Below are positions 6,842 through 11,171 of a DNA stretch of 11,171 bases, in pieces; within the stretch, counting starts at the first letter, position 1, and each line of letters opens with the position of its first letter. This DNA is from Lysobacteraceae bacterium (lineage in GTDB: Bacteria; Pseudomonadota; Gammaproteobacteria; DSM-19610): positions 1 through 11,171 of the forward strand of contig JAIVHA010000013.1 of assembly GCA_020201295.1 (NCBI GenBank), read 5' to 3'. Under the pieces are notes generated by a model. The model saw only the letters and a list, made by a program, of their open reading frames with translations, ran no database searches and was not told the DNA's origin. Position numbers and translations under genes: made by a program.

Positions 6842-8293
6842 ATGCACCTCACCACCATTCAACGCATCCTTGGCCTGCTCATGATGGTGTTCAGCACCAC
6901 CATGCTGCCGCCCATGCTGGTTTCCTGGTGGTATGCGGACGGCGCCATGGCGCCCTTCCTGACGGGTTTCACGCTGGTCCTGATCGCGGGCTTCCTGTTC
7001 TGGCTGCCGGTGCGCGGCATGCGCCGCGAACTGCGGGTGCGCGACGGCTTCGTAGTGGTGGTGATGTTCTGGTCGGTGCTCGGCCTAGTGGGGGCACTGC
7101 CGTTCTATCTGTCCGAGCAGCCGCTGATGAGCTTTACCGATGCGGTGTTCGAATCCATGTCGGGGCTGACCACCACGGGCGCAACCGTCCTTATCGGGCT
7201 CGATCACCTGCCGCCCTCCATCCTGTTCTACCGCCAGGAACTGCAATGGCTGGGCGGCATGGGCATCGTGGTACTGGCGGTGGCGGTCATGCCCATGCTC
7301 GGCGTCGGCGGCATGCAGCTGTTCCGCGCCGAGACGCCCGGGCCCATGAAGGACAACAAGCTCACCCCGCGTATCACCGAAACGGCCAAGGCGCTCTGGT
7401 ACATCTACCTGTCCCTGACCATCGCCTGTGCCGGGGCCTATTGGCTGGCGGGCATGAGCGGTTTCGATGCCATCGCCCACAGTTTCTCCACCGTCGCCAT
7501 CGGCGGCTTTTCCACCCACGACGCCAGCATGGGCTATTTCGGGAGTGCCCTGATCGAGATGATCGCCGTGGTGTTCATGGTGCTGGCGGGAATGAACTTC
7601 GCCCTGCATTTCATGGCCTGGCGCTCCCTGAGCCTGCGCCCCTACCTCGCCGATTCGGAGGTGAAGACCTACCTGATCATCCTGCTGCTGGTGTCGGTGG
7701 TCACGGTGGGCTATCTCTACCTCACCCGGACCTTTGCCACCGGTTACGAGGCCCTGCATCACGGCCTGTTCCAGGCCGTGTCCATCGGCACCACCACCGG
7801 CTTCACCACCGTCGCCTATTCCGCCTGGCCCGGTTTCCTGCCGGTGCTGTTGCTGTTCGCCAGCTTCATTGGGGCCTGCGCCAATTCTACCGGTGGTGGC
7901 ATGAAGGTGATCCGGTTCCTGCTGCTGCTCAAGCAGGGCCTGCGCGAGATCACGCGCCTGGTGCATCCCAATGCCCAGATCCCCGTCAAGGTGGGCAACA
8001 AGGCCGTGCCGGATCGGGTGGTGGAGTCGGTGTGGGGTTTCTTCGCCGCCTATGTGGCCAGTTTCGCGGTCATGATGCTGATCCTCATGGCCAGCGGCCT
8101 GGACCAGGTTACGGCCTTTTCCGCGGTGGCTGCCTGTATCAACAACCTCGGTCCCGGCCTGGGCGAGGTGGGGGCCCATTACGGCAGCATCAATGACCTG
8201 GCCAAGTGGGTGCTGTGTTTCGCCATGCTGCTGGGGCGCCTGGAGATCTTCACGGCCCTGGTGCTGTTGACCCCGGCCTTCTGGCGGCGTTAG
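6842..8293 (+). CDS. trkH: Trk potassium uptake transmembrane subunit TrkH
   Basis: A 483-residue inner-membrane K+ translocating subunit of the TrkH/TrkG/KtrB superfamily, beginning MHLTTIQRILGLLMM as is typical. It shows the four-fold membrane-pore-membrane pattern with four filter segments: GLTTTGAT (108-115), VAIGGFST (218-225), IGTTTGFT (315-322) and NNLGPGL (434-440). Each contains the filter glycine. The loop region ACANSTGGGMKVIRFL (345-360) is also characteristic. The C-terminus LLGRLEIFTALVLLTPAFWRR matches the family end. It works with TrkA, encoded 6 bases upstream. The protein looks full length and intact. Confidence 0.96.
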   Translation: MHLTTIQRILGLLMMVFSTTMLPPMLVSWWYADGAMAPFLTGFTLVLIAGFLFWLPVRGMRRELRVRDGFVVVVMFWSVLGLVGALPFYLSEQPLMSFTDAVFESMSGLTTTGATVLIGLDHLPPSILFYRQELQWLGGMGIVVLAVAVMPMLGVGGMQLFRAETPGPMKDNKLTPRITETAKALWYIYLSLTIACAGAYWLAGMSGFDAIAHSFSTVAIGGFSTHDASMGYFGSALIEMIAVVFMVLAGMNFALHFMAWRSLSLRPYLADSEVKTYLIILLLVSVVTVGYLYLTRTFATGYEALHHGLFQAVSIGTTTGFTTVAYSAWPGFLPVLLLFASFIGACANSTGGGMKVIRFLLLLKQGLREITRLVHPNAQIPVKVGNKAVPDRVVESVWGFFAAYVASFAVMMLILMASGLDQVTAFSAVAACINNLGPGLGEVGAHYGSINDLAKWVLCFAMLLGRLEIFTALVLLTPAFWRR

Positions 8294-8304
8294 GAGTCGG
8301 AACC

Positions 8305-8631
8305 ATGGGGATGATCGAGAATTTCGAAAAAATGCTGGCCGCCGGCCAGGATAACGCGCTGCTGCGCTACAGCCTGGGCAATGAGTATTTCAAGAAGGGG
8401 GATGCCCCCATGGCCGTGGAGCACCTGGCCCGTGCCGTGCAGCTGGATCAAGGCTATTCCGCCGCCTGGAAGCTCTACGGCAAGGTGCTGACCGAACTGG
8501 GCCGTGATGCCCAGGCGATGGCGGTATATGAAAAGGGCATCGAAGCCGCCGATGCCAAGGGCGACAAGCAGGCGGCCAAGGAGATGCAGGTATTCCTGAA
8601 GCGCCTGCGCAAGCAGGCCGGGGGTGTTTGA
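8305..8631 (+). CDS. Small TPR-repeat protein
   Basis: 108 residues from ATG 8305, which is preceded by AGGAG at 8292-8296, about 8 bases upstream. An in-frame extension to 8206 would run inside trkH and is not supported. Two tetratricopeptide repeats are visible at about 18-50 (LLRYSLGNEYFKKGDAPMAV) and 52-84 (AAWKLYGKVLTELGRDAQAM). They are followed by a basic helical tail (KEMQVFLKRLRKQ). There is no signal peptide or membrane segment, so it should be cytoplasmic and act in protein-protein contacts. It starts 11 bases after the trkH stop and is probably the last gene of that transcript. Its partner and role are not evident from the sequence. Confidence 0.85.
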   Translation: MGMIENFEKMLAAGQDNALLRYSLGNEYFKKGDAPMAVEHLARAVQLDQGYSAAWKLYGKVLTELGRDAQAMAVYEKGIEAADAKGDKQAAKEMQVFLKRLRKQAGGV

Positions 8632-8659
8632 GGGGCGCTCGCGGCCGTGACCGGCACCG

Positions 8660-8762
8660 CCTGTAGGAGCGGCCTTCGGCCGCGAATGTTCGCTTCCGCG
8701 AAGCGCCCTGTAGGAGCGGGCTCTGCCCGCGAATGTTCGCGGCCGAAGGCCGCTCCTACAGG
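8660..8762. repeat. Cluster of three REP-like palindromic elements
   Basis: Three copies of a REP-type unit starting CTGTAGGAGCGG lie between convergent genes. Copy 1 is + strand at 8660-8686 and copy 2 is + strand at 8708-8733 with a variant stem (GCGGGCTCTGCCCGC). Copy 3 is the inverse orientation at 8736-8762. Copies 1 and 3 form a perfect 27-base inverted repeat. Each unit is itself a short GC-rich hairpin, such as GCGGCCTTCGGCCGC. A further small hairpin, CGCTTC-CGC-GAAGCG, lies at 8691-8705. Units of this sequence type are widespread extragenic palindromes in Pseudomonas and related gammaproteobacteria. The strong hairpins could limit transcription read-through or protect mRNA 3' ends. 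Confidence 0.88.
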
Positions 8763-8770
8763 ATGCTTCG

Positions 8771-9649
8771 CTAACGCTTCCGCGCCGCGATGTCCTCGGG
8801 GCGTGTCTTGAAACGCTTGTAGCTCCATTGGTACTGCTCGGGCAGCGCGCGCACGCACTGTTCCACCATCTGGTTTACGGTGACGAGGGATTCCGGCAGG
8901 GTGCCGTGGATGGTGGCGGGGGGGGGGAGGAAGTGCAGGATGTAACCGCGGCCCCGCGGCAGGCGCTCGCAGTAGGCGAACACCACCGGGGCGTGGGTCT
9001 TGCGTGCCAGCCGGGACAGAAAGGTCATGGTGTAGGCGGGCACGCCGAAGAAGGGGGCAAACTCGCCGCCACTGTGGCGGGGATCCTGGTCCGGCAGGAT
9101 GCCCACCACCCGGTTCTCCGCCAGGGCCTGGTAGAGGGCGCGCACCCCGCTGGCGTCGGCCGCCACATAGCGCGCACCCATGCGCTCCCGCGCCGTGCGC
9201 ACCAACTGATCGAGCTCGGCCATGCGCGGCCGCCGGTACAGGGTGGTCATGGGCAGGTTTGCCGCGCCCCACAAGCCGGCCAGTTCCCATGCGCCCAGGT
9301 GAGGGGCCGCCAGGATCAGGCCGCGCCCCTCCTCCAGGGCCGCATCGACCCACTCCCGGCCGCGCACCTCCCGCAACAGGGCCAGGGCCCGTTCCCCGGG
9401 CCAGCACCAGAGGGGCCCGGTCTCGGTGAAGGTCTTGCCCGTTTCCACCAGGCTGCGCCGCGCCAGGCGGCGGCGCTGGCGCGGATCCAGGTCCGGCAAG
9501 CAGCGTTGCAGATTGTTTCGAGTGGTGTCACGCAGGCCGTTGGGGATGACTGCCAGCATCCAGCCAAGACTGGCGCCCAGGGCATGGTTGAGGGGCAGGG
9601 GCAGGGCGGCGAACAGGCGCAACCCAGCCAGGATCAGTCGTGTGCGCAT
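8771..9649 (-). CDS. LpxL/LpxM-type lysophospholipid (lipid A) acyltransferase
   Basis: 292 residues of the LABLAT/Lip_A_acyltrans family, which transfers acyl chains from acyl-ACP to lipid A precursors at the inner membrane. An N-terminal hydrophobic anchor lies at about 5-36. The catalytic HX4E motif is HLGAWE (His117, Glu122). Other family marks are TLYRRPRMAELDQLV (136-150), GILPDQDPRHSGGEFAPFFG (183-202) and the terminal YQWSYKRFKTRP (273-284). Whether it is the LpxL, LpxM or LpxP paralogue, or an acyltransferase for another lipid, cannot be settled here. It is convergent with the TPR gene across the REP cluster. A run of ten C residues on the coding strand (8918-8927) encodes the three prolines 242-244; slippage there would remove the last ~50 residues. 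Confidence 0.9.
   Translation of the reverse strand: MRTRLILAGLRLFAALPLPLNHALGASLGWMLAVIPNGLRDTTRNNLQRCLPDLDPRQRRRLARRSLVETGKTFTETGPLWCWPGERALALLREVRGREWVDAALEEGRGLILAAPHLGAWELAGLWGAANLPMTTLYRRPRMAELDQLVRTARERMGARYVAADASGVRALYQALAENRVVGILPDQDPRHSGGEFAPFFGVPAYTMTFLSRLARKTHAPVVFAYCERLPRGRGYILHFLPPPATIHGTLPESLVTVNQMVEQCVRALPEQYQWSYKRFKTRPEDIAARKR
8918..8927. repeat. G10/C10 homopolymer tract inside the acyltransferase gene
   Basis: Ten consecutive G on the + strand read as ten C on the coding strand, covering the last base of Leu241 and prolines 242-244. Gain or loss of one base would shift frame before the conserved C-terminal motif. It is a candidate slipped-strand site and equally a known kind of sequencing-error hotspot. 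Confidence 0.9.
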
Positions 9650-9765
9650 GGGGAGCCTGCCGGAATTGTGTGGAATTCGTTCAATGAATGCCCTGTGGCT
9701 AGAAATATGCGGAAAAATAGGTAAATATTTACCACAATCAATAAAATTACATAAAAGTGGTAAAA
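9650..9765 (-). promoter_or_regulatory. AT-rich spacer, probable regulatory region of the acyltransferase gene
   Basis: This gap lies between the stop of the TtcA-like gene and the acyltransferase start, both on the - strand. Bases 9701-9765 contain only 15 G or C in 65 (about 23%), against a clearly GC-rich background. The tract holds the perfect palindrome GGTAAATATTTACC (9720-9733) and a further GGTAAA copy. Several AT-rich hexamers could serve as -10 elements for leftward transcription, but no single promoter stands out, so I do not assign exact boxes. Confidence 0.5.
9720..9764. promoter_or_regulatory. Palindromic operator-like site with three GGTAAA half-sites
   Basis: GGTAAATATTTACC at 9720-9733 is a perfect 14-base palindrome. 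A third half-site is present at 9759-9764 (GGTAAA). TTTACCAC (9728-9735) pairs with GTGGTAAA (9757-9764) as an 8-base inverted repeat with a 21-base loop. The arrangement resembles a binding site for a dimeric regulator. A weak hairpin in the mRNA after the TtcA-like gene is the alternative. The regulator is unknown. Confidence 0.45.
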
Positions 9766-10503
9766 TCAGATCGTTTTTGGGTCCTGTTCTGTCATGAGTG
9801 GGCGCATACTGGCCAGCAAGCTCTTGAACAGCAATCGGTTCTGCGCCTCCTCCCGCGCCAGCAGTTCCTTAATGTGCTGGCGCTGGGTGGGCATGCGGAA
9901 GCAGGCCGGGCAGTTATCGCCGATCACCGGCAGGGCCGCGGACCGGGCAAATTCGCGGGTCTGGCGTTCCCGTGCGTAGATCAGGGGGCGGATGATGCGC
10001 AGGTCGCCGGCATCATTGCGGTAGTGGGCCTTCATGGTGCGCAGCTGGCCGCCATGGAAGGAGGACATGAGAAAGCTTTCCGCCAGGTCGTCCAGGTGCT
10101 GGGCCAGGGCGAGGCTGTTGTAGCCTTCGCGGCGCGCCGTGGCATACATGGTTCCCCGTTTCATGCGGGCGCACCAGCTGCAGTAGGAGTCCCCGCTCAT
10201 ATGGTCGCGGGCCCGCTCCAGGATGGGTTCCTGGACCCGGAAGTACGGCACCCCCAGCTCGGCCATATAGGCCTCGAGGGGAGTCAGGTCGAAGCCGTCA
10301 ACCATTGGATCGACACTGATGACGCCAAGATCGAAGTGGATCGGCGCACGATGCTGCAAGTGCAGGAGGATGTGCAGCAGTGCCAGGGAATCCTTGCCAC
10401 CCGATACGCCCAATAGGACGCGATCGCCGGCGCGGATCATGTCATAGTCGGCTATGGCGCGACCGACCGGGCGTAGCAGGGCCTTGGGGGGGGGTGCGTG
10501 CAT
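9766..10503 (-). CDS. ttcA: TtcA-family PP-loop ATPase (tRNA 2-thiocytidine synthetase-like)
   Basis: 245 residues. TtcA adenylates cytidine 32 of certain tRNAs and replaces its oxygen with sulfur, using an iron-sulfur cluster. The PP-loop is SGGKDS (34-39). A central CxxC (Cys108, Cys111 in YCSWCARMKRG) and a C-terminal CxxC (Cys198, Cys201 in NCPAC) match the positions of TtcA cluster ligands. The block ALAQHLDDLAESFLMSSFHGGQL (132-154) corresponds to the TtcA LGHHRDD...FYGG block but has diverged. The protein is also shorter than E. coli TtcA (311 aa). A TtcA-like paralogue with another tRNA target is therefore possible. The ATG is followed by a 9-base C run encoding Pro4-6. It is divergent from a rhodanese gene, a plausible sulfur supplier. 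Confidence 0.85.
   Translation of the reverse strand: MHAPPPKALLRPVGRAIADYDMIRAGDRVLLGVSGGKDSLALLHILLHLQHRAPIHFDLGVISVDPMVDGFDLTPLEAYMAELGVPYFRVQEPILERARDHMSGDSYCSWCARMKRGTMYATARREGYNSLALAQHLDDLAESFLMSSFHGGQLRTMKAHYRNDAGDLRIIRPLIYARERQTREFARSAALPVIGDNCPACFRMPTQRQHIKELLAREEAQNRLLFKSLLASMRPLMTEQDPKTI
10486..10494. repeat. G9/C9 homopolymer tract at the start of the TtcA-like gene
   Basis: Nine G on the + strand are nine C on the coding strand and encode exactly prolines 4-6 of the TtcA-like protein. A one-base change would frameshift translation directly after the start. The next in-frame ATG is Met22, just before the PP-loop, so a shortened protein might still be made. Confidence 0.9.
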
Positions 10504-10533
10504 GGGGAGGAAAGGTACGTGGCGGACAGGAAA

Positions 10534-10560
10534 CTGGCAAGTGCCGCTATACTGCAGGCT
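10534..10560 (+). promoter_or_regulatory. Possible promoter of the rhodanese gene
   Basis: TATACT at 10548-10553 matches 5 of 6 bases of the sigma70 -10 consensus and lies 27 bases before the rhodanese ATG. No good -35 box is found at the normal distance; CGGACA at 10523-10528 is only 4 of 6 and 19 bases away. The call rests on the -10 box and the divergent gene layout. Confidence 0.38.
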
Positions 10561-10580
10561 AAGGGGCTCGGGAGCAGGCG

Positions 10581-11015
10581 ATGAAGCAGAACATACCGGA
10601 AGTGAAGGATATCGGGCCGCGTGAGGCCTGGGAGCTGCTGCAAGAGGATCCGCGCGCCCTGCTGGTGGATATTCGCTCCAATATCGAGTTCCTGTTCGTC
10701 GGGCACCCTATCGGGGCCGTGCATATTCCCTGGATCGATGAGCCGGACTGGGATATCAATCCCCACTTCGTCACCGATATACGCAAGCTTATCCTGGGGG
10801 GGTTGAGCCACGATGAGCCCCGGGCCAGCGCCCCCATCATCCTCATCTGTCGCAGTGGCAAGCGTTCCCTGGAGGCGGGCCGCGTCCTGCTGGCGGCCGG
10901 TTTTCAGGAGATCTACCACGTCGACGAGGGCTTTGAAGGCGACCTGGACGAGCACCATCATCGCAGTAGTCGTGGCGGCTGGCGCTATCACGGCCTGCCC
11001 TGGGAGCAGTGCTAG
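10581..11015 (+). CDS. Single-domain rhodanese-like sulfurtransferase
   Basis: 144 residues forming one rhodanese domain without signal peptide, so probably cytoplasmic. Family marks are LLVDIRSNIEFLFVGHPIGAVHIPW (27-51) and the active-site loop CRSGKRS with catalytic Cys90 (90-96), followed by EAGRVLLAAGF and the ending HGLPW. Such proteins carry a persulfide on the cysteine and pass sulfur to acceptors. The ATG has GGAG at 10571-10574 upstream. It is divergent from the TtcA-like gene with a 77-base gap, suggesting sulfur delivery for tRNA thiolation; this is inference from context. The extended segment between Trp51 and Pro85 (DEPDWDINPHFVTDIRK) is common in proteobacterial members annotated only as rhodanese-like. 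Confidence 0.9.
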   Translation: MKQNIPEVKDIGPREAWELLQEDPRALLVDIRSNIEFLFVGHPIGAVHIPWIDEPDWDINPHFVTDIRKLILGGLSHDEPRASAPIILICRSGKRSLEAGRVLLAAGFQEIYHVDEGFEGDLDEHHHRSSRGGWRYHGLPWEQC

Positions 11016-11171
11016 GAGCCTGTCGGACTTAGGACTGATCTCGGCAACTGCTCCATGCGTTGCTCTACCTCCTGCATCCATGCAGTCGTACTGCGCCGGA
11101 GGGAGAGCGGTCCATTTTTCCGATCCTTTTCGTCGAATCGCTACGGCTATTCTCCTCAAACGATCGAAAAA
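11016..11171. other. Non-coding tail with inverted repeats, possible dispersed repeat
   Basis: No convincing gene is seen after the rhodanese stop. Inverted elements include GGAGCAGT (11003-11010) with ACTGCTCC (11047-11054), the hairpin CTGCAT-CC-ATGCAG (11072-11085), and the imperfect hairpin GAATCGC-TACG-GCTATTC around 11135-11152. A TTTTTC-GATC block at 11115-11125 is mirrored by GATCGAAAAA at the window end. The structure suggests a repeat element or termination region, but one copy cannot prove a repeat. Confidence 0.35.

Noticed and set aside
5456..6862. Long antisense open frame opposite trkA
   Set aside because: It mirrors trkA almost exactly and lacks recognisable domains, while trkA is certain.
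8660..8762. CRISPR-like repeats
   Set aside because: The units are palindromic, in mixed orientation and only three, with no regular spacers; they fit REP elements.
9757..10416. + strand open frame opposite the TtcA-like gene
   Set aside because: The opposite strand carries PP-loop and CxxC motifs; this frame is its shadow.
10452..11159. - strand open frame opposite the rhodanese gene
   Set aside because: It covers both the rhodanese gene and the structured tail without any domain; the rhodanese active site is clear on the + strand.

Overview
The window reads as a chromosomal segment of a GC-rich gammaproteobacterium. The gene order fmt-rsmB-DUF4390-ntrY-ntrX-trkA-trkH and the 'GTAGGAGCGGCC...' REP elements would fit a Chromatiales/Ectothiorhodospiraceae-like or Pseudomonas-like lineage. 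The genus cannot be fixed from the sequence alone. Most of the content is conserved core genome. I see no phage, plasmid, IS element, CRISPR array, toxin-antitoxin or defence locus, and no rRNA or tRNA gene. No stretch longer than about 160 bases lacks a gene.

Left part (1-8631, all + strand). The last 13 codons of a probable fmt are followed by rsmB (16S rRNA m5C967 methyltransferase). Next comes a secreted DUF4390 protein overlapping both neighbours, then the NtrY/NtrX two-component pair, the TrkA/TrkH potassium uptake pair and a small TPR protein. Enterobacteria have fmt-rsmB-trkA directly linked, so here DUF4390-ntrYX sits inside that housekeeping neighbourhood. Spacing is tight (overlaps, or gaps of 6-30 bases) except for a 98-base gap before ntrX, which carries a near-consensus sigma70 promoter.

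The main oddity is ntrY. It is split into a membrane-sensor/HAMP half and a histidine-kinase half in a different frame. The linker and the front of the PAS domain are missing between them, which indicates an out-of-frame deletion of roughly 60 codons, a split-kinase arrangement, or an assembly error. NtrX has an altered Walker B motif and no GAFTGA loop, so it is probably not a sigma54 activator.

Right part (8632-11171). A cluster of three REP-like palindromes separates the convergent TPR gene and a lipid A-type acyltransferase (- strand). An AT-rich spacer with a perfect 14-bp palindrome separates that gene from a TtcA-family PP-loop tRNA thiolation enzyme (- strand). A single-domain rhodanese is divergent from the latter, giving a plausible sulfur-relay pair. 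The acyltransferase and the TtcA-like gene contain runs of 10 and 9 G/C bases, which are candidate slippage sites. The last ~155 bases are non-coding and have inverted-repeat character.
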